From Megalonaias nervosa (lineage: Eukaryota; Mollusca; Bivalvia; Unionida; Unionidae), in NCBI GenBank assembly GCA_016617855.1, contig JAECUM010005017.1, forward strand, positions 1 through 64,000: a stretch of 64,000 nt of DNA. The letters are read 5' to 3'. The position numbers and the translations under genes are program-made. Under the pieces are notes generated by a model. The model searched no databases and was not told the origin of the DNA. It saw nothing but the letters and a program-made list of their open reading frames with translations. Of this stretch, positions 51,507-64,000 are shown in pieces (position 1 is the stretch's first letter; each line of letters begins with the position of its first letter).

Positions 51507-54121
51507 ACGTACACGTGAACTCAAGTTCTACATTGTTAAATGAAAGCACCGCCTATACTTGGTTTACAATCTTCTATGGAGTTAGGCTTAGTTAAATTTA
51601 AAAACTGTGTTCAGACACAGATGTCAAATTTACAATGTAACAAGAAAACTCCCGTCACTAAGGCGGTTGTTCTCAAGGAATATGACGAAGTCTTCAACGG
51701 CATAGGTCTTTTCCCAGGGGAATGTACCTTACACATCGATCCCAAGGCTACACCTGTAGTACATCCTCTGCGGCGAGTGGAAAATGAAAATATCATTGCC
51801 CCGGTTACATCACCTACAGCATGGGTAAATTCTATGGTTGTCGTCGAAAAGGAATCGAGTATGTCTAGACCCATAAGATCTTAACAGAGCAATTTTGCGT
51901 CCCCATTACCCTATGCGCACATTAGATGATATCCTACCCCAATTATCAGGTGCAAAATACGTCACCAAACTGGATGCACTGTCAGTATATTGGGCAATAA
52001 AACTGTCACGTGACTCTTCATACCTCACAACTTTCAATACCCCTTACGGCCGTTACTGTTTCTTGCGTCTCCCATTTGGTTTGAAATCATCTCAAGATGA
52101 ATTCCAAAGGCAGATCGATGAGAGTTTTGAAGGTTAAGTGGTATCCTTTTGATTTGTGACGATATACTAGTTTTTGGACGCACACGCGACAAACATGATA
52201 CAAATTTGAGAAATATTCTCAACCGTTCCCTCGAAAAAGGAATCCGGCTAAATGAAGAAAAACTAGAAGTTGGTGTCACAGAAGAACAGTACATCGGGCA
52301 CATTCTGTCAGCAGAAGGTCTCAAACCCGACCCTGCCAAAGTAGCAGCGGTCAGAGAAATGGAACCCCCTCGTAACCGCGCGGAGTTAGAAACCATTCTT
52401 GGCATGGTTAACTACTAGTCCAGATTTGCCCCAAATTTGGCAGAGGTCACCAGTCCATTAAGACAACTGTTTGTGAAAGACGTAGAGTTTTCATGGGACT
52501 CTCCTCAAATAGACACATTTCAAAAGGTCAAAGACATAATTACTATAAGCCCGGGACCTGTTCTGTCCTATTTTGACCATAAGAAACCACTGGCTTTGCA
52601 AGTTGACGCGTCAAAATATGGGCTTGGTGCCGCCCTCATGCAAGATGATTAGCCCGTGGCTTATGCATCAAAATCCTTGACCACGACTGAAATTAATTAT
52701 GCTCAGATATAGAAAGAAATGTTCGCTATATTGTTCGGATGCAAACAGTTCCATCAATATGTAAAAGCAAGAAAAGTACACATTCAAACTGACGACCTTC
52801 CACTTTTCTCTACAAAGAAAAAGCCCCTCTATGCAGCCCCACCGCGACTACAACGAATGCTTTTGCAACTACAGCGTTATGACCTACAGATAAAACATTA
52901 CCAAGGTAAGAACACACCCGAAGCAGATACTCTCCCGTAAGTTCTTATTTGATACACACCCTATCATATCTGACGGCAAAGATATGCATGTACATATGGT
53001 GTTATCTGCATTACCTGTATCTGATCGTTAGAAGGAAGAAAAATTCAAGCTCTCGCTGAATAAGACCCCAGCTAGTCATACTGAAACAGGTTATGATTGA
53101 AGGTTGGCCTGAAAAGAGGTCAAACTGTCAATCAGAGATAACTGACTATTGGAATTATAAAGATACACTTTCAGTTGTAGATGGCTTAATCTTGAAAGGT
53201 CACAAAATAGTCATACCACAAGCTCTCAGGCAGAAAATGCTAGAAACTGTACATTCAGGACATTTAGGTATTGAAAAGTGTCTGAAAAGAGCCAGAGATG
53301 TTTTGTTTTCGCCAAGAATATCAGTTGACATTTCCGATTTAGTGTCAAAATGCTCCATCTGCTTAGAGCGCAGGCGTTCTAACCAAGAGGAACCTCTCAT
53401 TATCCATGACGTCCCTGAATACCCATGGCAAAAAGTCGCCACAGACCTATTTACATGGGATAATAAAGAGTACATTGTTGTGGTAGATTATTTCAGTCGC
53501 TACTTCGAAGTTAAGGCACTCGCAACCTCAAAAAGTTGCACTGTTATCAATCACACGAAAATCATTTTCGCGCGCTTCGGAATCCAGGAAGTCGTTGTCA
53601 GCGACAGTAAAACATGCTATTCTTCCCGCGAGTTTGCAAGGTTCACGAACGAATGGGACTATAAACACGTTACATCGAGTCCCACATACCCTCAGTCAAA
53701 CTGCCTAGCAGAGAAAACAGTTCAAACTGTAAAGAGAATTCTCTCACAAGCAAAAGCCGAATGCAGAGTACCACTTACATGCAGATTAGAGCATCGAGTC
53801 ACTGCTCTTGATATCGGGTTCTCACCAGCAGAATTGTTGATGGGGAGACAGCTCAGATCGATTCCCCCAACAACCCGCAAAAATTTAATTCCCAAATCAT
53901 CCATCACCGCTGAGGTCAAAAAGAAAATTACACTTCGTAAGAAGAAAACAGAGAATTATTATGATAAAAGTGCAAAACCACTAAAACCACATAAGGAAGA
54001 GGAATCAGCCCGAGTTCAATTGAAAGGTCAAAACTGGGAACCTGCCGTTGTAATACGAAAACACAGCGAAAGGTCATACACATTTCGCACCCAAAGATGG
54101 TACCATTTGTCGTCTCAATAG
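51495..54121 (+). pseudogene. Gypsy pol polyprotein (RT-RNase H-integrase)
   Basis: RT: TAWVNSMVVVEKES, then TLDDILPQLSGAKYVTKLD, TPYGRYCFLRLPFG and LICDDILVFGRT (catalytic DD kept). RNase H: LALQVDASKYGLGAAL and IQTDDLPLFS. Integrase: HHCC-type HSGHLGIEKC to CSICLERR, core Asp in ATDLFTWDN, Asp in VVSDSKTCYSS and Glu in CLAEKTVQTVK. Stops or frame changes at about 51882, 52135, 52420, 52650, 52710 and 52938. The integrase frame 53093-54121 (342 codons) is the longest intact part. Confidence 0.85.
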
Positions 54122-54751
54122 ACGTCAGCTCATGAAAACTAATGAAACACACCCAATTCAATGTAACATGAATGCGTCCTTCTCATATTGAAAGCACGCT
54201 GTGTACAGCTGTATCACTCCCCGCAAATACCAGTAAATCAGTTTCAGAATCAAATGAATCTCAATGTTTCAGCCAAAGTACGCCTGAGCCTGACGCAACA
54301 ATCCCACAAGACTGTCAGCAAAGCGGATACTACACACATTCTGGAAAGCTAGTAAAACCAAAGATAATAGTGTCAGTGTAATATCAGTTCATAAAATCTG
54401 GACATATCCTGGATATGAAACAGTTGTGAAATCCTGCACTCACAGATAAGAGAGACAGCTAATAGAACAGTCACTAGTGTAGCACAATGCATGGTTTTGT
54501 TGATAAAAACACAGACGGTGATTGAAGATAAGGACCAGCGGTATACATTAAGTATCAATCAAACAAGCAACAGGATCTTAAAAAAATGTACAATGACTTC
54601 TCAGTCTGTCTCAGAGATTTATTCGTTGATCATTGCAATCACTGCTATCAAAGACGCGCTTGATTTTGATATATTAGTTATAATGGCTCATGATTCATTT
54701 AGACAGTTGGTTAAAAGTTTTATTAAAACTTTTTCTTTGTAAAAAGAGAGA
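54122..54751 (+). other. Gypsy 3' region between pol and LTR
   Basis: Contains short open frames (for example 54172-54381 and 54491-54742) without domains. They are probably decayed pol C-terminus and untranslated sequence. Ends in a purine-rich tract. Confidence 0.5.
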
Positions 54752-54944
54752 TGTAACATAATACATGTGTAACTGACCAATCAGACCCCTACGTACATGA
54801 ATCATAGTTCCACTGGTACTATCTACAGGCGTCTGCCTCTTTGATACCATTCTGTGTTAAGACCTCACAGTAGTCACTTGTATATATTAAAGTTAGTGAT
54901 AGAACACGGCGTCTTATCTTGTGTTTTAACGCAATAATACAACA
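54752..54944 (+). repeat. 3' LTR of gypsy element (193 bp)
   Basis: Begins TGTAACATAATAC and ends AATAATACAACA, so it has TG...CA ends with TGT/ACA inverted tips. A purine tract lies immediately upstream and a TATATATTAAAG box near 54880. No matching 5' LTR is in the window. Confidence 0.75.
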
Positions 54945-56356
54945 AGCTGAAACAAAATAGAACATATATTACAGTTTTTGTTTAACGTCTTTAGAATGAG
55001 TATCAATACAAACACTAATTCAAGTTTAAACAAGACCCATGTCTTGCATTACGATCAGGATCTGTCTGTTATTCTTGACGACAATTAGCCAGCAAGAGGC
55101 TAGCTAATATTTTCAAATGCATGACTTCGTCAAATCTGGTTTTAATCTATTGTGCAATTCTTATATGTAACCATGTATTTGTCCCCAAACCATACCACGC
55201 GTATTTCATTCAGATGTGCTTTTAAAGAGACCAGGGAAGAATATGTTAGAAGACCACTACCCACATTGCTAGTGGGCAAGGTCCTTTTGTAGGTTAAACT
55301 GCCATGTCATAGAGACGTGTTGTGGTCGTGAAAAAGAAAACAAAAAACAAAACTCTTCACTTTGTCCAGACCTCTCCCTCAGAACTGATCGTCATCATAT
55401 TAGGTTTAAACAACTGTGGGCGATACTTTCACAGCATTTTCCACATGGCATTGGGATGCAGATTAAGCGCGATGAATGTCGTACGAGGCGAGTAATGGAG
55501 GAAACCATGCTGTCCTCTGGATTGCATTCAATTTGATACGGTCTCTTCCTCTCTAAGAGAGTTAAATTTATATCAGAAAGTTTACTAAGTACTTTAAAGA
55601 ATGTACCCCTCTTTGTCTTATCTTTGTTTCGAGTTCTTTTTATGTGAGGATGAGGAATTGCTAAATCTACTTAGCAGTCAGCACAATTTAGGCAGGATTC
55701 TGCTGATGTGCCGTTAAAATATGTGCATACATATATTCATACTTACCTACTTATCTACCCACCCACCCTCCCACCCAACTAACCACCAGCATACATACAT
55801 ACATTTCCACCAAATGCATTGGTTCGCAGTATTATATTTGATTTGACATTTAACATATAGGGTAAGTTTTTGAACTCATTTGTGAAAATATATTGCGTAT
55901 TGTCTTAAAAAACGTTTCAGAAAGGGAACCTAAGAGGTGAAGAAGGGGGCGAAAAAGAACAGTAGTAGTAGTTCTACAGGAATAGTACTCACCTTGCATA
56001 AAGGTTAAAAAAGACAGAAATATTGATAAATCGATCGATAGACGCACATATTCGGGTTACTGAGTTCAAGTAAATACAAATAAGGACATTACTGCAAACA
56101 TAGGGAAGTTATGTCACAAGCTGATCCCTATTCATTTTTCACTGTTACTCTCTTACCCTGGTTTGATTGAACAGATCGCAAGAAAGAGGTGAATATATGA
56201 ATATATCGTTTCAGTTCATTTGAGCTATCTCGAATAGTTTGTCAAGCAAGAGTGTGCAACAACACAAATCTGCAAGGTCAGTTGAACTAATCGTAACTTA
56301 GCTTGTTTGTTACTATATTCCTAAGTCACTACTGTGATTTGATGGTTTGTTTATAG
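54945..56356. other. No gene recognised
   Basis: Host sequence with a short CCCACC-rich and ATACATACATAC patch at 55755-55804. No convincing exon. Confidence 0.35.
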
Positions 56357-57843
56357 CAACAGAGCTTTACCTGAAGGTGGAGAAGTACATGTACCTAGTG
56401 TCGAGAAATCACATCAGATAATTCGTGCAGTTTACATTGGAATGGATTTATATACATTTTGTAAGTATCAGTGTGCTGTATATGCTTATGAAACTACACG
56501 TATGCACATTCAAGATTACATGTGTTGACAATAATGGAAATTTCTAGTATGTCAAGGTATTTTGTAAGTATCAGTCTAACTGCACACATATACATTCATA
56601 ATCACCTGCGCTCACACTTGCGGGTATTCCTATCTAGTCAATGTATGAAGTGTTATTGGAATGACCTTACGATTTCTAAGAAATTTGTTATCCAGTATCG
56701 ATATAAATGAATAACATGGTAGAGTTCCACATTGACAATAATATATAAATTACCAATCGTTTTGGTAGAAACTCCAGTTTTTTAGTATTTTACGGCATTT
56801 ATTCTAAATAAACACTAAAGTAATTAAACGATTTGAAACAAATGGCATTAATTTTTAAGGTTTAACACTTTTGACACCAAACTGGGTAAGGGACGCAATT
56901 TTTCACTATTTCCAAAGGTCTCAAGTCGTTGTACCATGATGTTAAAGAATGAAGATGCATATCGTGTAATGCTTATAATTCTACATGCATAACAATGGTT
57001 ACAACAAATTGCGATTAATAAAAATTTTCTGCTCCATCGGACCGGTTAGGCAAATGTTAAGTAAAAGTTTTCCATCAACTAAAAAGGAAATCGTTTCCAT
57101 CGGCATTCTCAAAGTCATCATTTTTCTGTGAGATATATTTCATAGTTAACGATGATATACCATTTCTAATGAATGTGGTGTAGAACGAATAGCGAATTGA
57201 AGTATCTGAAGGTGTACAATGGTCTAATCTTGTCCTTCCTAATAAAAAGTGCCTGATTACGGTTAAAACTTTGATTTTATAAGGAGTTATTATTATTCCT
57301 AAGGCCCAATTATAATACTGACATCAGAGCTGAAATATATCATCTTGCAAGTTTCTAAACATCCGATTGTACATGCGCAAAATATGGTCAGTCGCCCTAA
57401 GAGGCATAAGAACAATAACTTGTGCACAGCCAGATACCTTTAAGTAGGTAATCATTTGCAATTATGCAAAATTGGAAGAAAATCAAATCTGTTTCTTTAC
57501 TCAGATGAAATTATTGATTAATTATGCCTGAGTTTCCTCTGACCTTTCCAGCCCCATGCTAGATTCAGTAGCTGGAAATATACTTCTGGTCACCCACCTC
57601 GTTAGAACATATCATATGTAAGTATCCAACACGAGATCAGAGGAACTCGCTCTAACATAAACTGCACAACTGAACATGGGTTTTTCCACTTTTGATTGTT
57701 TATTGTCATTAGGTACGTTTGCAGCGAATATCATTTGTGAATATCATTTGGCAACTTGTGTGAACTGGGATCTGGAAAAGAATGTCGACCATGTTCAAGG
57801 TTCTGTTGAAGGAATAAAATGCGTGGCCCTAACATCAATGTAA
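56357..57843 (+). CDS. Host gene, last two exons (product unknown)
   Basis: Exon 56357-56460 lies between acceptor TTGTTTATAG and a perfect donor GTAAGTAT. Its only fully open frame reads ALPEGGEVHVPSVEKSHQ and ends after the first base of a codon. Exon 57713-57843, after acceptor TTGTCATTAG, supplies the two missing bases and continues TFAANIICEYHLATCVNW to TAA at 57841-57843. The splice phases agree without adjustment. A possible AATAAA lies at 58015-58020. Upstream exons were not found, and the protein family is not recognised. About 77 residues visible. Confidence 0.5.
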
Positions 57844-59345
57844 AATATACATATATCTATGTAAATTACTGTTAATAACCATAAAATATACATGGTTTGT
57901 ATTGTTTGAAAATTTGATTGGATGGTTGTTAAAATAATGAATGGTCTATTACGGTATGAAATGGCGAATACAGGTCAATGCCAATAACTTGCTCTGGAAA
58001 ATAATGTCAAATGTAATAAACTAAGTCCTGCTAAATCAATTGCAATTTATTACAAGCAGCTAGTTGTCATACAACATCCCAAAAAATTGTTCTTACATTC
58101 AACTATTGCAGAAACGTTTGCAGCAGCACCAATATAACAAAAACAAATTTTCTTTGTGTTCTGGTGAAATATCCCTTAATTGGTATGAAAGTTAGAAATA
58201 AAGAACTTTCCAATTTGTTTGTCCTTTTACTAAATCCTAATTCCTGCCTGTTGTTCATGTTATGCATGCACACTAGAATTGCTCATTTCTTGGTAGGAAG
58301 ATCTGAACATGTTTTCAACTTAAGTATTCGAAATCTTTCGGTAATAAGTTCTGCATTCTGTAATGTTTGCAAAGGTCTCAAATTTGTTTTAGATTTTTCA
58401 GTAAGAACCATTAATAGGTTTTAACTGCAGTACAAAATGATTGCGCATTTGACAAAAAAAATAAAAAAAAAATAACAAAACAAACTAAAGCTATGTTAAC
58501 GCAGGTTATCAAACAATTAAATGCTGGTGACAATGTGTACTGTTTGACCTTATATTGTATCTGCAAGAAACAAAGGAGTTGACTTAATCCCGATATGGGG
58601 AACTTATTTAAATATGTCTTTAGTGCTGATTATTTCACGTCTGAATCTATTTGTCTTGAACTGGATGCACAAGAGTAATTAGAGAATGAAACTTAATTTA
58701 GTTCAATTGTTAGAAACATTTAGCATCATTACGGCTATGGTAGCATGTGATCAATGATCTAATTGTCCTTTGGCAACTTTGGCATCTGTTTATGGGGATC
58801 CCATTGTCGAAATTCTATTCGGTAGTGATATTGAAATGCGCCAAATATCTGCCTAACAGACCACCAATAGGTACAATGGGATCATATAAGACACGAAATT
58901 CTGATTCCAAACAGTCTAAAATATATGGACATTTACTTATGTGGGATATGTAACCAAATGTTTATGGTGTTAGTTAAAAATTATTATTAATAATCAATCT
59001 TGCATAAAAGAGAATGGTTCATTAGAATGGGATATCATCTTATATCAGCTTATCTTACTTTGTCAATTAATGTCTTAAGCAAAATGAACAATAAAATGGA
59101 ATGCATTTTGTGTTCGATTTAATATTGTTGTTTTCTTACGTCCAAGGTAAATACACATGGAGAAAGCACATTGGCATGTTCCATTCTCTAACAGTTTAAA
59201 ATGGTGTCGTAGACAATCTAAAGAGGCTCTTCTAATGAGTTTTCATCTCCATCGTTCCATTTAAATTTCATTATAACTATACTTATAAACAAGTACTGAA
59301 AGCCAAATAAGGAGATGGTGATAGTGTTACGCATATAATCACCCA

Positions 59346-59348
<3 letters not shown>
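57844..59348. other. 3' UTR and gene-free stretch
   Basis: AT-rich, with a possible polyadenylation signal at 58015. Short ORFs such as 58164-58424 have no splice context or motif. Confidence 0.35.
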
Positions 59349-59444
<96 letters not shown>

Positions 59445-59450
59445 ATATAA
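59349..59450. repeat. (AT)n microsatellite with ATAGAT tail
   Basis: About 78 bp of AT units followed by three ATAGAT units and ATATATAT. Confidence 0.95.
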
Positions 59451-60654
59451 ACAGCTCGGACCAATAATAAATATTATAAATGGCCTAAATGCACATTATC
59501 AACTGGAAAGATGTCTTCAAGTGTTATGAATAAAAAGGCATCATTCTGACATAATTAGAATATTTTACAACTTTTGAACTTGTATATGGTGTAGTAATAC
59601 ATGCATGATGACAACTTTGAGTATCAACTACGAAGAGACTATACATATAAAGACATTTGCTGAAATGACTTAAATTTATGTTTTATTATGTCTTTAAGAA
59701 ACATTTAAAACTGTAATTTTTAAAATTGATAGTTCAATTTACAAATGCAATATACACAAACTTTAATAATAAACTTGGGATTTCAATTTAACCTTTAATG
59801 GCCAAGTAACTGATATGCGTCAGATCACAATTATTGTTCCTGTAAAGGGAATATAGGTTGCTGCATTTGTATGGGAAAATATGAATGACGTTTTCTGAAA
59901 AATACTGCAAGACCTTTCGGAGTGGAATATTTTTTATTTAAAAAACAAAACAAAACGAGTTCATATTTTCCTGTGCAAATGCCGTAACCTTTTTATTATA
60001 TGCGCAATTTGTTTAACTACCTAAGGATTAATAATAAAAGACATTGCAAGAAATAATGTAATTGATTTTTTGCTTTACTCCAAAATGAATTCACAGCCGT
60101 AGATTCATCAATACACAATAACAATATTATTGTGCACATAGCTCCGCACAGTGACCTTTTAACTTAGTCGCGCACTCTACATCAGTTTTAAAAAGAATTA
60201 TCGATTACGTCTGCTTAAATTTGAAATTTAGAGTCATATTGTGAATGAATGTGTATGGATTTTGTTGTTATGTTGATCCAATTCCATTCTGCTTTTCTGG
60301 TTATGAGGGATTGGATTATTGAGTTAATTCAGTGCAGTAAGGAAAAAAATGAAAATGAAGTTCAGCTGAAAATGTAGGCTACTCGAAATTCCAGTACAGC
60401 TTACTTGTGTATCAGGTTTTGCAGGGCATGTCGGTCGGATTTGAAGAATTAAGAAAGTACATTTTGAGGAAATTCAAGATGCATAACTGTAAGAATATTT
60501 ATTACCATTTTTATTACCAGCTAAAGAAAACATGCTTATGTCCGGTCACTTGCATCTCGCCGCTGGAGGGACCCCAGCAATGACATGTATCATACAGAGT
60601 GTATCCTATCGCTAGTCTAACAGTGTATCAAAATATTGTTACGAGTCTATGCTC
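59451..60654. other. No gene recognised
   Basis: AT-rich sequence; no repeat family or exon stands out. Confidence 0.35.
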
Positions 60655-60875
60655 TTAAAAAAAGTAACAGAAAAGAGTGAAGACAACAAGCTTTGTAAAG
60701 TTTAACAAATAATTTATTTCCCTAGAATACAAAGTGAAAAATGAGAACAAAGAACTTACGGTATTGCGAATTGTATCCAAAAATTAATGACACAAGTCCT
60801 AGTTAAAAAAGTCCTGACAGAACCTCAGTTCAAGTCCCGAAGAGATCCAAAATTGAAGGCAATGACGTGTTTTTA
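60655..60875 (-). repeat. Dispersed repeat, partner of 28510-28738
   Basis: Inverted relative to the other copy. Best-conserved parts are AGAAAAGAGTGAAG, ATAATTTATTTCCCTAGA and ACAAGTCCTA. Confidence 0.6.
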
Positions 60876-62241
60876 TGGCCTGCAAAGTGCTGATGTGTTA
60901 ACAGTCTCTTGTTGAATCACAGAAATATTATTCCAGGTTTGAATTCAGTATACATCCCAATGAATGTTTTCATCTAAGAATTTTGTCAGAGCATTTTTTA
61001 TTTCCAGAGAAGATAAACACTTGAATTCAATAACTTGAAGAAAATAAAATTCAGCCCAAACAGGTCACAACATACTACAACCTAACGTGCTAGATGTTAA
61101 AGCACGACTGGTTAAATCCTCACAATCACAAGATAATACAGTTCTCTGTTTGACCTCAGGTCAAAATTAGTATTTTCTAAAAACAACGATTACCTACTGG
61201 AAATAACCTTCTAGAAGGATCTAATGAGCCTTGTTTATTTACAACACAATAGCCTACATAATTCACTGAGGAATCTCCAAAAACCCTGACCCTGATCAAC
61301 ATATTTACGCCTTCTTGTTTGCCTGAATAATAATCCTGATAATAAGCTCATACACGTAGAGAATAATGAAGCTATTATTAGTTGTTTACATAAATTAAAT
61401 AAAACAAATAAAAAAAAGTCCATCAGGTCAAGCAGAAATGAATTCAGTTTTGGACAAGGTCAAGTCCAGCAAACAATGTTACCTTACAATAACATGTAAT
61501 GAAATAAAAAAAATTGTTAAGAAAGCAGACAAACAATTAAATTAAATATACAGAGCAATAGTTACACGGGAAGCATTGAAACTCAGCTGTGCGGTGTGGG
61601 AAACAATAGAGACAATCACACAGTAATGTTCATATTCTAAAGAATAAGCAATAACTGATCAATCAATACCAATAAAGCTATATCTATAGCATTCATTACC
61701 ACCTTAACCTATGAGGAAAAACAATGCTGTAAAAATAGACTTGGACAAAATAGTGGGTACTACACGTGAAATAATAATTGTTACCTGAGTCCATTCACTG
61801 CTGATTTTCTTCGTGAGAGACAGGGACATTATTTGCTTTATAGCATAAATTTGTTTTGCATCAGTCAGAGTGTGAACGGACAGTCCAGTTTTGTCGGGCA
61901 CAAATTCACTGTTCATCGTACGTGAATGGTACACCATTCGGCTACTTACAGAACACAACGCAAGCAGACATGGCACACATGTTAAAAATATTCATGAACT
62001 ATATACGACTGCAGTTAATAAATCCAGCATAAGAAATATTGAACGAGACCTGCCACTATTTTATTTGTTTTAATTAACATAAGAATTTGATTACATCTGG
62101 CATTATTTGACACTATAATAAATTAATGTGTGCCAATGCATGGCTTTTGAAAGTTTATAGCAGTTTGGACAACAGTTTGCACAACAGTAAGAAGTATGAA
62201 AACCATCAGGTCAACACTTGCATCAAGTGATGAACCTATGA
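60876..62241. other. Mostly non-coding; one weak exon candidate
   Basis: On the minus strand, about 61937-61786 stays open from an ATG (MVYHSRTMNSEFVPDKTGL, later QIYAIKQIMSLSLTKK) to a donor-like CAG|GTAACA. No partner exon with matching phase was found, so it is not called as a gene. Confidence 0.25.
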
Positions 62242-62369
62242 GTCAGTGTTTGGATCAAAAGATATACCTTTTAGTCAGTGCTCGGATCAAATGATATAAA
62301 TATTGGTCATTGTTTGGATCAAATGATGTACATATTGGTTATTGCTTGGATCAAGTTATGTCGCTGATA
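62242..62369. repeat. Tandem repeat, four 32-bp units
   Basis: Units start GTCAGTG/GTCATTG and contain TTGGATCAAATGAT. Starts at 62242, 62274, 62306 and 62338 give an exact 32-bp period. Confidence 0.85.
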
Positions 62370-63653
62370 GTCATAATATGTGTCCAATGAGGATCTGTTT
62401 AATGTATGAGCAACATTTGTGCAAGGGGAGGGCTAGAGCGGTATGGAATCAAGGGGTGTCATAATGGGCTTTTGAGACTGACCAGATAATCACAGTTCCT
62501 GATACCTAAACCCCCTCTATATATCATGTGACTTCATTTTAGTCAGGATTTGCGCACACGAGTGTGTGATCATAACCCTCGTGAGCCCCAATGAGGAGCC
62601 TCCGTAGAAAGATCATTACAATGCCATGTGCTCATAGACCTATTAACACATACAAGTAAGTATTAGATACAGGTAGCCTCAGTGCAATCCGATCAAGAGT
62701 GTAACATAAATATATGTGCATTTTTGTGGCAGTTGACTTCAGTAACGTCTCTTGAATAAGTCGTAAAATTTAGGAAATTTCCTGTTAATGCATGCCTTTA
62801 ATTCTGATTTTTTTTTTTTTAAAAAAAAAAAAAAGATTTGTTGACTTAAGCAAGAAATGAAGTATTCTGGCGTGCCTATCATTTATCAAAGCAAAATCGG
62901 GCATTCCTTATCTTTACAAAAATCGATGTGAACAACGACTTAAGTCATTGCTGGTGGAAGTGATAACCAATATTTAGGACACAGAATTACCAGTCCGGGA
63001 CTATGTATGCGATCTTTTATATTTACCATACACTAGAACATGAATAAGATATGAAGATAACAATCCATGGAATGGCAATTCACAATGGCACTTTTTATAT
63101 GAAAAAATATCGAAGAATGAATCACGTTATTTTTCAACAATACTGTTAAGTTAATATAAGAGGGGATTTTTTCTCTTATACGTTAAGACCTATCGGTTGC
63201 CTACTCGTTTAGCGAGTAATACTTTAATCGATTCATTTCAGTTTCGAATCACACTCGCAGAATATATATTGTTCTTTATTAATCCAGTAAACATCAAGCT
63301 TAGGTACGTTCACATGACAAAAGAGGCATAGCTTTTAGTCGTAGTCTCGTCTGAAACAAAGCGATAGTACTAGTATGTAGTTTGGTACATTAGGGACACG
63401 ACTGTTGTTGCAGATTCAACCCGCCGTAATTGACACTGACCAAACAACTATGTTAACTGCAGTTAATTAGTGTGCAACAGCTTACAACAGCAGCAGGTTT
63501 ACAATCTCTCAGAAAATACTTAGCAACATCCACAACCCGAGTGGAGACTGTTTCCTTTGTAGGAAAAAATTGTGTGAAACAATTACAGCGGGTATAAGTA
63601 ACACGTCGAAAGCCTCATCGATTCCTGTGTAAAGAACATATAGTGCAGAAGCT

Positions 63654-63701
<48 letters not shown>

Positions 63702-64000
63702 AGGAACAAAACAAAACAAAACAAAACAAAACCAAGAAAGGTGCAACAGGTCTTGAGGAAGAGCGACCACGATCATTTCAAGCACCAATCAATGAAACAA
63801 TAACTATAGTTCTTAGTGAACGTGGTCACAGGTCCCAAGAACGCAGTTTCACCAGAGACTTATATATTCCACAGGCAAATATAATCTTTGATTGTATTGC
63901 AGTTGTACAAGTAAAAAGCTAATTGGGTAGTGTGTGTGCGTGTTACACCAGAGAAATGGAAGCTCGTCGAGCTATTATACATTGCGATCACATTATTAAT
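62370..64000. other. No gene; homopolymer tracts
   Basis: Holds a T12-A14 palindromic tract at about 62811-62836 and a poly-A run at 63654-63700 followed by five (ACAAA) units. The poly-A could be a retroposon tail, but no body was recognised upstream. Confidence 0.4.
63654..63700 (+). repeat. Poly-A tract
   Basis: About 46 A followed by CAGGAACAAAACAAAAC. Consistent with a retroposon tail or simple expansion. Confidence 0.9.

Larger units (their letters stand above)
51490..54944 (+). mobile_element. Ty3/gypsy retrotransposon, 5'-truncated
   Basis: Reads protease end, RT, RNase H, integrase, then a 3' LTR. It begins abruptly in the protease-RT linker (TRELKFYIV, APPILGLQSSMELGLVK) next to Polinton sequence. 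No gag, primer-binding site or 5' LTR is present. A purine-rich AAAAAGAGAGA tract precedes the LTR. The internal region is broken by several stops and by a deletion at the start of RT. Confidence 0.85.

Noticed and set aside
55992..56047. Signal-peptide first exon on the minus strand ending at GTGAGT
   Set aside because: The hydrophobic frame begins with GTG and has no ATG in frame; the nearby ATG is in another frame, and no partner exon was seen.
61704..61976. 90-codon minus-strand gene
   Set aside because: The upstream part lacks an ATG. Only a possible exon from the internal ATG to CAG|GTAACA remains, with no phase-matched partner.

Overview
This window is animal genomic DNA: AT-rich, rich in microsatellites, and almost free of host coding sequence apart from two intron-split gene ends. 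It carries two copies of a tRNA-headed SINE, a LINE fragment and Ty3/gypsy pieces. A marine invertebrate, possibly a mollusc or other lophotrochozoan, fits best, but nothing here fixes the species.

The main content is a cluster of Polinton/Maverick (adintovirus-like) elements, all visibly broken. Element 1 (3289-16927, 13.6 kb) is structurally complete. It has 288-bp inverted terminal repeats (TIRs), a 5-bp target duplication (AATGT), and about 17 genes in a virus-like layout: membrane protein and fibre-like protein on the minus strand; packaging ATPase, coiled-coil protein, penton, pVI-like protein, major capsid protein, small membrane and basic proteins, adenain-type protease, zinc ribbon, and a phospholipase A2-integrase-chromodomain fusion on the plus strand; then an HNH endonuclease, a DNA polymerase B with its catalytic domain deleted, and an orphan gene next to the right TIR. 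Element 2 (36297-47543, 11.2 kb) has 252-bp TIRs and target duplication CACGA. It belongs to a different lineage: its replication gene is one long PolB-SF1 helicase-HNH fusion, its integrase is of another subfamily, its phospholipase is fused to a zinc ribbon, and its capsid gene is cut short by low-complexity repeats. Element 3 (about 47549-51490) is a partial copy of the element 2 lineage (helicase tail, penton, membrane protein). It abuts a 5'-truncated Ty3/gypsy element (about 51490-54944) that keeps its 3' LTR. A fourth, older Polinton relic (about 24480-30345, minus strand) is recognised from pieces of PolB, packaging ATPase and coiled-coil protein; a SINE has landed inside its coiled-coil gene.

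Host sequence: two multi-exon 3' gene ends with mutually consistent splice phases (30557-33791 and 56357-57843, both plus strand). Their products are not recognised. The remaining stretches (1-3280, 16933-24480, 33940-36290, 57850-64000) hold microsatellites, short tandem repeats and no convincing genes.

How it works together: the Polinton genes amount to a virus-like programme (capsid, penton, maturation protease, packaging ATPase, PLA2 for entry, integrase and PolB for transposition). Most longer genes carry at least one stop, frame change or deletion, so none of the copies looks able to act alone today.
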